Below are positions 43,387 through 52,118 of a DNA stretch of 64,000 nucleotides, one piece after another. Below the pieces are notes generated by a model, which searched no databases, had not been told where the DNA came from, and saw only the letters and a list, made by a program, of their open reading frames with translations. Source of the stretch: UBA7657 sp049652985. Lineage in GTDB: Bacteria; Pseudomonadota; Alphaproteobacteria; Micavibrionales; Micavibrionaceae. The stretch is taken from contig JBASFK010000002.1 of assembly GCA_049652985.1 (NCBI GenBank), forward strand, positions 697,045 through 761,044. The letters are read 5' to 3'. The stretch's first letter is position 1, and each line of letters opens with the position of its first letter. Made by a program: the position numbers and the translations under genes.

Positions 43387-44664
43387 TTATAATGTTTGAT
43401 AATCCCGGTCGGCGGAAAATTCATATCCGCGCCATATGCCTTTGAGATCGTAAATAAAACCGCCCGGCTTGAGAAACGCCTCGATCGCCTGCGGCTTCAG
43501 GGCCCGGTAATCGCTGTGCGAAACGGCCAGCGCGACGCCGTCATAATCACCCTTCGCGGGTAAATCACCGAGTAGCTTCATGCCGTATTCATGCGTGACA
43601 TCTTCGGCCCGCGCGTGGGGATCGTGGATATCGACTGTATGGCCGTTTTCCTGCAGGCGTTTGATAATGTCGACGACCTTGGTGTTGCGGATATCGTTGA
43701 TATTTTCCTTAAAGGTGAAGCCGAGCACGAGCACGCGGCCATTGCCTTTTATTTTTGCGGCGATCTGGTCGGCGACGAACAGGCCCATGCGGTCGTTGAT
43801 CTTGCGGCCCGCCAGGATGATTTCCGGGTGATGGCCGACGGCAGTGGCACAGTGCGCGAGATAATAAGGATCCACGCCGATGCAATGGCCGCCGACGAGA
43901 CCGGGCGTGAAAGGCAGGAAATTCCATTTCGTCCCGGCGGCTTGCAGGACATCATAGGCCGAGAGGCCGAGCTTGCTCAGCACCATCGTGATTTCGTTGA
44001 TGAAGGCGACATTGATATCTCGCTGCGCGTTTTCGATGGCCTTGGCGGCTTCGGCTGTGCGGATATCGCGGGCTTTGAAAATATTGTTGTTATTAATGGT
44101 GCCGTAAAGTTTCGCGAGGAAATCAGTGACTTCCGGTGTCTGGCCCGCGACGACCTTGGTGATTTTTTGCACGGTGTGCTCGGCATCGCCGGGGTTGATG
44201 CGTTCGGGCGAATAGCCGAGGAAAAAATCGGAGCCGCATTTAAGGTTACTGCCTTCCGCCAGGATAGGACCGCAGACATCCTCGGTGACGCCGGGATAGA
44301 CGGTGCTTTCATAAACGACGATATCGCCTTTTTTCAGGTAACTTGCGACCGTGCGCGAGGCGGCCTCGACTGCAGCCAGGTTAGGATTGTTTTCACCATC
44401 CAGCGGCGTGGGCACGGTGACGATATAGACATTGCAATCCGCGATGTCGCCGGGGTAGCTGGTGAATTTGCAGGTCGTGGATGTCAGCAGGTCGCCGGTG
44501 ATCTCGTGGTTGGAGTCTACGCCGCTTTTGAGTTCCCTGACCCTGCGCTCGAAAACGTCAAAGCCGGTGACCTTCATGTGACGCGAAAGCATCAGCGCCA
44601 GCGGCATGCCCACATAGCCAAGCCCCACAACGCCGATATGAGCGGTTTTTAAATCGTAAGTCAT
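43387..44664 (-). CDS. tviB: Nucleotide-sugar 6-dehydrogenase (TviB/WbpO-like)
   Basis: The 425-residue protein has IGVVGLGYVGMPLALMLSRH, VTVPTPLDGENNPNL, VYESTVYPGVTEDVCGPIL, SPERINPGDAEH, and the catalytic Cys in GLVGGHCIGVDPYYLAH. A C-terminal VLVLGFTFKENINDIRNTKV follows. The pattern matches the UDP-N-acetylhexosamine dehydrogenase branch (TviB, WbpO) more than UDP-glucose dehydrogenase. It oxidises C6 to a uronic acid with two NAD+. Paired with the epimerase gene, it suggests a UDP-HexNAcA precursor. The symbol is by similarity. Confidence 0.88.
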   Translation of the reverse strand: MTYDLKTAHIGVVGLGYVGMPLALMLSRHMKVTGFDVFERRVRELKSGVDSNHEITGDLLTSTTCKFTSYPGDIADCNVYIVTVPTPLDGENNPNLAAVEAASRTVASYLKKGDIVVYESTVYPGVTEDVCGPILAEGSNLKCGSDFFLGYSPERINPGDAEHTVQKITKVVAGQTPEVTDFLAKLYGTINNNNIFKARDIRTAEAAKAIENAQRDINVAFINEITMVLSKLGLSAYDVLQAAGTKWNFLPFTPGLVGGHCIGVDPYYLAHCATAVGHHPEIILAGRKINDRMGLFVADQIAAKIKGNGRVLVLGFTFKENINDIRNTKVVDIIKRLQENGHTVDIHDPHARAEDVTHEYGMKLLGDLPAKGDYDGVALAVSHSDYRALKPQAIEAFLKPGGFIYDLKGIWRGYEFSADRDYQTL

Positions 44665-44759
44665 TGTTTTTATTGTATAGTTTTATAAGTCCGCGTCTTG
44701 CGGTGGCTTTTTATAGCGCGGGGCCCCTGCAAAAACAAATCATTAATACCGGGCTGAAA

Positions 44760-45788
44760 TCAGGCCGCTTTTTCTTGCCTGCCAAGCTGGGCGCGGAATA
44801 TTTCCGCGTAGGCATCGGCCACGCGCGTAATAAGAAAATCCTCGCGATGCGTGGCAATTTTTTCAACCAGTTCCATATGGCGCGCGCACGCGATGCTCAG
44901 CATGCCGGGCATGTCTTGTGCATCGAAGGGAACGCCATAGGGCGCTCCCACTTCCGCCGCACCGCCCCCGGCGCGGTCGTAAATTACAGGCAGGCCAAAT
45001 GCGAGGGCCTCGATGAGGGCGTTGGAGCACATATCGCCTTCAGAAAGCTTGAGGTAGTAATCGGCCTCGTGCATAAGCGCGGCAATTTCCCGATGATCGA
45101 GCTTGCCCGCAAGACGTACTCGCCGTGGATTGACATTGTCATGCCACAGACCCGCGTGCGTGATTTCAATACCCGGAAATTCCGAAAGCATGGCAATTAA
45201 TGCAGGCCTGTTGCGCGGGTTGCCTGAGACAGATGTGCTGAGAAGCCGCAAGGGCTTAGCCGGGTCCAAGGCAGGCCGAGGTGAAGCTTGTCCTGCCTTG
45301 GCGAACAGAACGGGAGCGCCATTGTGGATGACAGCGCTCCGGCGGGGGACAATGGCATTTCGTTCGTAAATTCCTTTTTGATACTCACTCTGGAATATCA
45401 CCAAACCCGCCATGGCGAGTTGGCGGCGAATTACCCGGTCTGTCGCCTGCTCTGAAAAACTGAGCCAATAAGGCAGAAGGGTGTTGTATCTTGCATGACG
45501 CCGCAAATTGATGGCGCGCACAAGAATTTTTGCGCCGGGGTAACGCGCGCGTATATTTTCAAGTTCAGCAATACTATAAGCACGGCTGCCGTCACCGGGA
45601 CCGGCGCTATTCTGGTTCATGAAAATGATATCAGCGGGTGGCGGCGAAACGCCTTCCTCCTTGAGGAACCTGATGGTCATGCCATGGCGCTGCGATAATT
45701 CGGAAAAAAGGGCGCGGGCGAAATTATTCCCTCCACCCCAAGGGCCGTCGACGACATGATAGGCCGATACGACCTGCAGATTTTTCAT
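44760..45788 (-). CDS. Glycosyltransferase, GT4-like
   Basis: The 342-residue protein starts LQVVSAYHVVDGPWGGGNNF, with a glycine-rich acceptor loop. IFQSEYQKGIYER and SAVIHNGAPV mark the inter-domain region. LKLSEGDMCSNALIEALAFG and LPVIYDRAGGGAAEV give the donor-site E-x7-E pattern. The 95-base gap to the dehydrogenase gene has no obvious terminator, so both may be on one transcript. It is divergent from the methyltransferase at 45878. Confidence 0.82.
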   Translation of the reverse strand: MKNLQVVSAYHVVDGPWGGGNNFARALFSELSQRHGMTIRFLKEEGVSPPPADIIFMNQNSAGPGDGSRAYSIAELENIRARYPGAKILVRAINLRRHARYNTLLPYWLSFSEQATDRVIRRQLAMAGLVIFQSEYQKGIYERNAIVPRRSAVIHNGAPVLFAKAGQASPRPALDPAKPLRLLSTSVSGNPRNRPALIAMLSEFPGIEITHAGLWHDNVNPRRVRLAGKLDHREIAALMHEADYYLKLSEGDMCSNALIEALAFGLPVIYDRAGGGAAEVGAPYGVPFDAQDMPGMLSIACARHMELVEKIATHREDFLITRVADAYAEIFRAQLGRQEKAA

Positions 45789-45877
45789 ACCCCCTCCTGA
45801 CCCTTGTTTACCAGTTGAATCCGCCCGATCTTACTCTGTATAGTGCCCCGGTGCACCCGGAAAAAAGCGAAGGCCCC

Positions 45878-46597
45878 ATGGACAGGCAGGATTTTGAGAA
45901 ATACGCGGATGTAAAGCCATTCAATGACACGGCCAACCTAGTCTGGGCGCGGCTGTGCCAGCGGTATCTGCGGATCCGCGCAAAAGACCTGCCGGGCATG
46001 AAAGTGCTCGACTACGGATGCGGCGACGGCAAGCTGCTTCAGCATCTTCACAATTATGGTGTGGTGAAGGAAAATATATACGGGCACGAGGTTTCACAAA
46101 AACGCGTGCAACGCTGCCACGATAAAGGCTGGACAAACATTATTCATGTTGATTTGCACAAGCCGTTGCCCTTTGAAGATAAAAAATTCGATTTCGTGCA
46201 TCTCATGGAAGTCATCGAACATATTCCATCGAAGGAAACCGATTTTTACATCCAGGATATCCGCCGCATGATGAAAGACGATGCCGTCCTTTTCGTTACA
46301 ACGCCGAATTACCCGGTTAAACGTTTTAATGATTTTTTTGAAGTCGTCGTCAATAAGCGATGGAAACGTATTTTTGACGATCCCACGCACGTGACGTTCT
46401 ATACCGCCAAGTCACTGCAGAGCCGTTTGCAGAAATTTTTTCCATATGTGGAAGTTCTTTGTTACAAGCAGGGCGTTTTTTACCCGCGCATCAAGCACCC
46501 GGCCGCCATGCATAAAATTATCGCCATCGCGAGTCCCTCGCCTATTCCGACGGCGCTGCTGGACGGCGAAGACAATGCTTTGCCGAAAGTGGCTTAG
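45878..46597 (+). CDS. Class I SAM-dependent methyltransferase
   Basis: The 239-residue protein has motif I VLDYGCGDGKLLQHL (about 43-57), an acidic post-II segment YGHEVSQKRVQRC, and FDFVHLMEVIEHIPSKETDF as motif IV, then LFVTTPNYPVKRFNDFF. A GAAGG Shine-Dalgarno lies 5-6 bases before ATG 45878; the frame extends upstream only from TTG. It is the right-hand end of the glycan locus. The acceptor is unknown. Confidence 0.85.
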   Translation: MDRQDFEKYADVKPFNDTANLVWARLCQRYLRIRAKDLPGMKVLDYGCGDGKLLQHLHNYGVVKENIYGHEVSQKRVQRCHDKGWTNIIHVDLHKPLPFEDKKFDFVHLMEVIEHIPSKETDFYIQDIRRMMKDDAVLFVTTPNYPVKRFNDFFEVVVNKRWKRIFDDPTHVTFYTAKSLQSRLQKFFPYVEVLCYKQGVFYPRIKHPAAMHKIIAIASPSPIPTALLDGEDNALPKVA

Positions 46598-46905
46598 TGT
46601 GCCTGTTTTAGGCTGTACGGCTATTCGTGCTTACCCTTTTTGCACCTAAACTTGCATATCCTGAAAAACTATGCTTAATAGCGCATACTATTAGACACTT
46701 TGTATAGCTTTCACATCTGTTGCCTGCTGGACAGGCAGTGTATCGAACTCGATACCTGACGATCTTTTCACAAAAAATCGTTCTTTTGCGGGAGTTGCCG
46801 GAACCAGTCTTTAACCAGGCCGGTCCGGTCACAAGGATCTCGTAAAAAAACCCCCCGGGATGATCCCGGCGGGCGACGTTATTTTGAAAAGAAAGATATA
46901 TAACA
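46598..46905 (+). promoter_or_regulatory. Structured leader region upstream of the DEAD-box helicase gene
   Basis: These 308 bases have no convincing gene. Four hairpins lie in series: TGCCTG/CAGGCA (46721-46737), GTATCG/CGATAC (46740-46755), ACGAT/ATCGT (46759-46781) and CCGGG/CCCGG (46855-46869). The start codon of the helicase is at 46906, behind GAAAAGAAAGATATATAAC, a weak Shine-Dalgarno. Cold-shock helicase mRNAs often have long structured leaders, so this may be a thermosensor-like or autoregulated 5' UTR. Read on the minus strand, the last hairpin plus 7 T's looks like a terminator. Confidence 0.5.
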
Positions 46906-48237
46906 ATGAATAACTTTTTTGAACTGAACCTGCCCGAGCAACTCCTGCGCGCGCTCGAGAAAATGCAATTCTCCGTGCCTACTCCAATTCAGGCGCAAGC
47001 TATTCCTATAGCGCTGAAAGGCCGCGACATTCTCGGCTCCGCACAGACGGGGACGGGTAAAACTGCCGCGTTCGGCATTCCGCTCGTGTCGCATCTTTTA
47101 AAGAACCCGGCCAGCGCCGCCCTTGTCATGACGCCAACGCGCGAGCTTGCCGCACAGGTAATGCAGGCACTGAAGAAACTTTCCAACCATGACATTAAAA
47201 CGGCGCTGCTGATCGGCGGGGAGATTATGTCCCGCCAGTTTGGCCAGCTGGAAGCAAATCCGCGTCTTATCGTGGGAACCCCAGGGCGCATCAACGATCA
47301 CCTCTCACGCAGAAGCCTGCGTCTTGGCAATGCTGATTTTCTTGTCCTGGATGAAACGGACAGGATGCTGGATATGGGTTTTGGCGTGCAGATCGATAAG
47401 GTTCTGACTTATATGCCGAAAGAGCGCCAAACCCTGATGTTCTCGGCAACATTGCCCGGGCATATCGTCAACATGTCGAACAAATACATGAAGCAAGCCG
47501 AGCGCATTGCCGTTGGGTCCACCAGCGCGCCGGTCCAGGCGATCAAGCAGGATATTATTCGCCTGCCGCAACCTGAAAAATACGCGACGCTGACGCAGCA
47601 GCTCGATGCACGGGGCGGAAGCATTATCGTGTTCGTCCGCACAAAGCACGGCGCCGACAGGCTGGCCCGGAAACTGGAACGTGAAAGCCACAGCGCTGTT
47701 GCCATCCATGGCGATCTTCGCCAGAACAAACGCGATAAAGTGATCCGTCAGTTCCGCGAAAAGAAAATCCGCATTCTCGTGGCCACTGACGTGGCCGCGC
47801 GCGGGCTGGATGTTCCACATATCGAGCACGTGATTAATTATGATCTGCCGCAATGCCCGGAAGATTATATCCACCGCATCGGCCGTACTGCGCGCGCCGG
47901 TGCCGCAGGCGAAGCGCTGTGCCTCGTCTCTCCGGAAGAAAATGGAAAATGGGCCGCAATTGAACAACTCATGAATGGCGGCAAAAGTTCAGGCGGAAGC
48001 ACCGGCCAACCGGCGCCAAAGCAGAAAAATTTTCACAAGCGCCGTAAAAACCAGAATTTTAAAAGCCGGCACCAACAGCCACAGCAAAACGGTCATTCCA
48101 GTAATGACGGATTTAGTCCCCCGCGCCGCAAAAGAAAGCCGCACCGGAAAGGGCAATCCCGTCACCACCAGTCCCATGCCGCCCCCGCGCAGGACCGGAA
48201 CCGCCGGGACCGGAAATCTTTTGCAAAATCTGCCTAG
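46906..48237 (+). CDS. DEAD-box RNA helicase with DETD motif II
   Basis: The 443-residue protein carries all helicase motifs: Q motif PTPIQAQAIPIAL, I SAQTGTGKTAAFG, Ia TPTRELAAQ, Ib GTPGR, II VLDETDRMLDMGF, III SATLPG, IV IVFVRTKHGADRLA, V ATDVAARGLDVPHIEHV and VI YIHRIGRTARAGAAGE. Motif II is DETD (residues 149-152) instead of DEAD. The C-terminal tail of about 80 residues is rich in Lys, Arg, Gln, Asn and His. It belongs to the RhlE/CsdA-like RNA helicases in RNA folding or cold adaptation. Confidence 0.93.
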   Translation: MNNFFELNLPEQLLRALEKMQFSVPTPIQAQAIPIALKGRDILGSAQTGTGKTAAFGIPLVSHLLKNPASAALVMTPTRELAAQVMQALKKLSNHDIKTALLIGGEIMSRQFGQLEANPRLIVGTPGRINDHLSRRSLRLGNADFLVLDETDRMLDMGFGVQIDKVLTYMPKERQTLMFSATLPGHIVNMSNKYMKQAERIAVGSTSAPVQAIKQDIIRLPQPEKYATLTQQLDARGGSIIVFVRTKHGADRLARKLERESHSAVAIHGDLRQNKRDKVIRQFREKKIRILVATDVAARGLDVPHIEHVINYDLPQCPEDYIHRIGRTARAGAAGEALCLVSPEENGKWAAIEQLMNGGKSSGGSTGQPAPKQKNFHKRRKNQNFKSRHQQPQQNGHSSNDGFSPPRRKRKPHRKGQSRHHQSHAAPAQDRNRRDRKSFAKSA

Positions 48238-48327
48238 ATAAATCTTTATTTTTCTAAACCGGAAAATGCTTGAATAGGTGGCTGTAAAAGGACTCTACTG
48301 ATAATACTTCTCTGACTTAAAAGCGAT

Positions 48328-49944
48328 TTATCCCGCCTTGACTTGCCTTTCAGCTTTACGCTCATCCCGGCGGGCCTGAATCGTGAATTTCCGATAGTCT
48401 TCCAGATCACCATCGAAATCGCGGCAGGTGCCGTCTTTCACCAGCCACAAGCGGTCAGCCACACGTTCCACCATATTGGGATCGTGGCTAACGATGACAA
48501 TCGCGCCCTGGTAAGCATTAAGAGCTTGCACTAGCGCTTCGCGGGCGTCGATATCCAGGTGGTTTGTAGGTTCATCCAGCAACAACAAATGCGGCGCATC
48601 GAAACTCATGAACGCGAATAAGAGTCTGGCTTTTTCACCGCCACTTAGTGCGCCAATGCGGTTATCAGATAGATCGCGCGAGAAACCGAACGCACCAAGT
48701 TTTGCCCGCACGACAGGCTCTTTTACATCAGGATTTTTCTTGTGAAAGAGCTTAAACATTTCCTGGTACGGCGTAGAGTTTACATCTAACTCCTCTGTTT
48801 GATGCTGAGAGAAATAACCAATACGTAATTTACCGGAACGGATGACATCGCCCTTCATAACCGCCAGCCTGTCGGCGATTAATTTCATCATCGTCGATTT
48901 ACCTTCGCCGTTTACGCCCAGCAAGGCAATGCGGTCATCATGATCGATATTTCTATGGACGCGTTTCAAGACCGGCTTCCCTTCGGTATATCCTACATCC
49001 GCATGATTAATTGAAATCATTGGCGAAGGGATTTTATCCGGATTAGGAAAAACAAACCGCACAGCGCGGTCCGCAATGACGGCATCGACGATGTCCATCC
49101 GCGCCAAGGCTTTGACACGGCTCTGCGCCTGTCTTGCTTTACTCGCTTGCGCCTTGAATCGATCGACAAAGGCCTGCATATGCGCACGCTCGGCTTGTTG
49201 TTTTTCATGCATCTTTTGTTGCAGGCCCATGCGCATTGCGCGCTCACGCTCGAAGGTATCGTAATTACCGCTATAAAGCGTAAGTTGTTTCTTATCGACA
49301 TGAATGACGTGGTCGATACATTTATTAAGTAACTCGCGGTCGTGGGAAATAATCATTAATGTATGGCGGTAAGCCAGCAAATACATCTCCAGCCACATGA
49401 TGGCTTCCAGATCCAGGTGGTTGGTCGGTTCATCAAGCAAAAGAACTTCCGGTTCCACAAACAACGCTGCCGCGAGCGCTACCCGCATACGCCAGCCGCC
49501 GCTGAACGATGAAAAAGGCTCAGTTAGCTGATGATCTTTAAATCCTAAACCTGTCAGCAGCATCGCGGCTTTCGATGGCGCGCTATAAGCATCCATTTCG
49601 CCCAGCCGCTCATAAATCTCAGCCAATTTATTGCCGTCGGTCTCTATTTCGATCTGGCGCCAGAGCCCAGCCATTTCCTCATTCGCCCCGAGAACAATAT
49701 CAATCAGGGGTGTATCCGTTTCGGGGAGGTCCTGTCGCACCATACCAAGACGTTGGCGGGCGCCCATACTGATCACGCCGCCATCGGCATGGAGTTCACC
49801 TGAAATCAGCTTGAATAATGTTGATTTTCCGGCCCCGTTCAGACCCACCACGCCCACGCGCCATCCATCCATTACGGCTATATTGCCATTCTCGATGATC
49901 GTGCGTGGTCCTATTTTGTAGGTCAGGTTGGCAATCGTTAGCAT
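48328..49944 (-). CDS. ABC-F family ATPase, YheS-like without the C-terminal extension
   Basis: The 538-residue protein has two ABC cassettes: GLNGAGKSTLFKLISG, FSGGWRMRVALAAALFVEPE and LLLDEPTNHLDLEAIMW, then GVNGEGKSTMMKLIADRL, LSGGEKARLLFAFMSFDAPH and LLLDEPTNHLDIDAREAL. The linker (ERAMRMGLQQKMHEKQQAER, KARQAQSRVKALARMD) matches YheS closely. YheS itself has about 100 more C-terminal residues, absent here; the protein ends RDERKAERQVKAG. ABC-F proteins act at the ribosome. It stands alone, divergent from greB. Confidence 0.88.
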   Translation of the reverse strand: MLTIANLTYKIGPRTIIENGNIAVMDGWRVGVVGLNGAGKSTLFKLISGELHADGGVISMGARQRLGMVRQDLPETDTPLIDIVLGANEEMAGLWRQIEIETDGNKLAEIYERLGEMDAYSAPSKAAMLLTGLGFKDHQLTEPFSSFSGGWRMRVALAAALFVEPEVLLLDEPTNHLDLEAIMWLEMYLLAYRHTLMIISHDRELLNKCIDHVIHVDKKQLTLYSGNYDTFERERAMRMGLQQKMHEKQQAERAHMQAFVDRFKAQASKARQAQSRVKALARMDIVDAVIADRAVRFVFPNPDKIPSPMISINHADVGYTEGKPVLKRVHRNIDHDDRIALLGVNGEGKSTMMKLIADRLAVMKGDVIRSGKLRIGYFSQHQTEELDVNSTPYQEMFKLFHKKNPDVKEPVVRAKLGAFGFSRDLSDNRIGALSGGEKARLLFAFMSFDAPHLLLLDEPTNHLDIDAREALVQALNAYQGAIVIVSHDPNMVERVADRLWLVKDGTCRDFDGDLEDYRKFTIQARRDERKAERQVKAG

Positions 49945-50039
49945 ATAACCCTCTTTTATCGTCCGGAGCTTATGGCATGGAAAGCCCTGAAAAGGGAAGG
50001 TTTTATTGACTAAATTGGCAATAAATCCAATATATAACC

Positions 50040-50591
50040 ATGAGCAAAGCTTTCACCAAAGAATCCGACAAGGAAGAAGAGCTGGAAGAGCCCGGTCCGC
50101 TTCCGTCCGACGGTAAAAATCTCATGACGCCGGCGGGCCATAAGGCGCTTCAGGATGAGTTCGAATACCTCCTCGGCAAGGAACGCCCACGGGTGGTCGA
50201 GATCGTCTCGTGGGCGGCAGGTAATGGCGATCGCTCCGAAAACGGCGATTATATCTACAATAAAAAACGTCTGCGCGAAATCGACCGCCGCGTGCGCTAT
50301 CTCACCAAAAGGCTCGACAAGCCCGAAATCGTCGATCCCAAAAAGCAGCGGGCGCTGGAGCAGGTCTTCTTCGGCGCGACGGTCAAATACGTGCGCGAAG
50401 ACGGAAGTGAAGTGACAGTCAAACTGGTCGGCGTCGACGAAGCCGATATGGCAGCGGGAAAAATAAACTGGGCGTCGCCCGTTGGCCGTGCGCTGTTAAA
50501 GGCGAAGGTCGGCGATATCGTCGATGTGCGCACGGAAACAGGCCGTGAGGCTTTGGAGATAACATCCATCGACTACATTCAAACGCCTTAG
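50040..50591 (+). CDS. greB: Transcription elongation factor GreB
   Basis: In this 183-residue protein, after an acidic N-terminal extension (about 1-25), the Gre coiled coil reads MTPAGHKALQDEFEYLLGKE, with WAAGNGDRSENGDYIYNKKR carrying the acidic tip. The FKBP-like C-terminal domain follows (VFFGATVKYVREDG, WASPVGRALLKAKVGD). It rescues backtracked RNA polymerase by stimulating transcript cleavage. The tip spelling DRSENGDYIYNKKRLREID is the GreB type. It overlaps the convergent GcrA-like gene by 4 bases. Confidence 0.93.
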   Translation: MSKAFTKESDKEEELEEPGPLPSDGKNLMTPAGHKALQDEFEYLLGKERPRVVEIVSWAAGNGDRSENGDYIYNKKRLREIDRRVRYLTKRLDKPEIVDPKKQRALEQVFFGATVKYVREDGSEVTVKLVGVDEADMAAGKINWASPVGRALLKAKVGDIVDVRTETGREALEITSIDYIQTP

Positions 50592-50788
50592 GACGAGAGC
50601 GGAGCCTTAGGGGGACGGGAAGGCGGATGCGCGGTCTTGGTGTGCATTTCGCAATAGGAAAAGGCCGGATCATTCGGCGCTCCGCAAAATTTAAGCTCAC
50701 CTTCGCTGCGGTCATTCATGGGCCAGCGGCACATGCCGGCTGTCAGTTCAATCATTGTAACACTCGTTGGCAATTTCTCTTTTTTCAT
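50588..50788 (-). CDS. Stand-alone GcrA-type C-terminal domain protein
   Basis: The 66-residue protein has residues about 19-55 (MCRWPMNDRSEGELKFCGAP, then FSYCEMHTKTAHPP) that match the CxWP...FCG...YCxxH pattern at the C-terminus of GcrA, the alphaproteobacterial cell-cycle regulator that binds sigma-70. GcrA is about 170 residues and begins with a DNA-binding helix-turn-helix, which is missing here. The first 18 residues are unrelated. It may be a sigma- or partner-binding fragment, or a degenerate paralogue. GAGAAAAG precedes the ATG. The three Cys and a His could form a small metal-binding site. Confidence 0.6.
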   Translation of the reverse strand: MKKEKLPTSVTMIELTAGMCRWPMNDRSEGELKFCGAPNDPAFSYCEMHTKTAHPPSRPPKAPLSS

Positions 50789-50936
50789 CTTTTCTCATGA
50801 CATTCAAAGGCCCGCATAGAGATGCGAACTGTTCAATTAATCGCGGTTTTAGCTGATATCTTTTTAAAGCGCTCACAGAGGGCTTTAACGCGGGTAGGAA
50901 GACTATAGAGCAATAGCAAAAAATTAGCAAAACTGC

Positions 50937-52118
50937 CTATACATGCTGCCCGGCGGCGTAGCCAGAAGACCACGCCCATTGAAAGTTGAACCCGCCAAGG
51001 TGGCCGGTCACATCGACGACTTCCCCGATAAAAAACAGGCCCGGGTGCTTCGCCGCTTGCATGGTTTGCGAGGATAATTCTTTTGTATCGACGCCGCCGA
51101 GCGTCACTTCCGCCGTACGGTAACCTTCCGTGCCCGTGGGAATAATCCGCCAGTCATTCACAGCCACACCGATGGCTCCGCATTGCTCATGCGACAGCGC
51201 GCCCATTGTTTCATGACACTTCAATTCATCGCAAATACTTTGCGCCAGACGTTTGGGCAAAATCTCCGACAGCACCGTGCTGGCTTGTTGTTTGGCCTGG
51301 CCTTGCTTTTTATCTTTTAAAAATTCAAAAACATCCGTTCCCGGCGCAAGATCGACGATAATTTCTTCGGCATCTTTCCAGTAAGACGAAATCTGCAGAA
51401 TGGACGGGCCGCTCAATCCACGGTGCGTGAATAACAATCCCTCGTTAAAAATCGTTTTGCCGCAGCGCACATGGGCCTCGACCGAAAGACCCGACAACGC
51501 CTTACATTTCTCAAGCATAGGGCCGTCAAATGTCAGCGGTACCAATCCGGCGCGCGGCGCAATAACGTTTAATCCAAATTTTATGGCAATTTCATACCCA
51601 AAATTTGTTGCGCCAATTTTGGGAATCGAGAGCCCGCCCGTGGCAATTACGAGTGAGGCGCAAAAAACCTCACCCCTGCTCGTTTGAACATTATAACCCC
51701 CTGGCGCGGATTGAATATCGTGAATTTTTGTTCCCACCTGCAATATGACGCCTGCATCTTTCGCTTCCTTTAAAAGCATGTCAATGATTTGAGATGAAGA
51801 CTCGTCGCAGAATAACTGCCCCAGTTTTTTTTCATGATGCGAAATACCATGCCTTTGCACCAGCGCGATAAAATCCTGTTGCGTGTATTGACTTAACGCT
51901 GACTTAGAAAAATGCGGATTACGTGAGAGAAAATTGTCCGGCTTCGTGTGAATGTTTGTAAAATTGCAGCGTCCACCGCCTGAGATGCGGATTTTCTCCC
52001 CGATCTTCTCCATATGATCGACCAGCCACACGCGGCGACCCCGTTTGCCCGCTTCAATCGCGCACATCAGCCCGGCCGCGCCGGCGCCTATGATAATGAC
52101 GTCATATGTGGAGTTCAT
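50937..52118 (-). CDS. NAD(P)/FAD-dependent oxidoreductase, HI0933/YhiN family
   Basis: The 393-residue protein has an N-terminal dinucleotide-binding motif VIIIGAGAAGLMCAIEAGKR, then EKIGEKIRISGGGRCNFTNI, the family hallmark. LVIATGGLSIPKIGATNFGY and a C-terminal FFIGEVVDVTGHLGGFNFQW with AWSSGYAAG follow. This is the YhiN/BaiN-like flavoprotein family; the natural substrate is not established. It is transcribed alone. Upstream lies a 366-base intergenic region. Confidence 0.88.
   Translation of the reverse strand: MNSTYDVIIIGAGAAGLMCAIEAGKRGRRVWLVDHMEKIGEKIRISGGGRCNFTNIHTKPDNFLSRNPHFSKSALSQYTQQDFIALVQRHGISHHEKKLGQLFCDESSSQIIDMLLKEAKDAGVILQVGTKIHDIQSAPGGYNVQTSRGEVFCASLVIATGGLSIPKIGATNFGYEIAIKFGLNVIAPRAGLVPLTFDGPMLEKCKALSGLSVEAHVRCGKTIFNEGLLFTHRGLSGPSILQISSYWKDAEEIIVDLAPGTDVFEFLKDKKQGQAKQQASTVLSEILPKRLAQSICDELKCHETMGALSHEQCGAIGVAVNDWRIIPTGTEGYRTAEVTLGGVDTKELSSQTMQAAKHPGLFFIGEVVDVTGHLGGFNFQWAWSSGYAAGQHV

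Noticed and set aside
43591..44652. 353-codon open frame antisense to the TviB-like dehydrogenase
   Set aside because: A shadow of a clearly conserved enzyme; its peptide has no family signature.
46844..46869. Minus-strand terminator (stem plus T7) before the helicase gene
   Set aside because: No minus-strand gene lies to its right, so I did not list it as a terminator; it is described with the leader instead.
50748..50930. 60-codon minus-strand frame upstream of the GcrA-like gene
   Set aside because: It overlaps the GcrA-like gene in another frame, has no motif and no good start signal.
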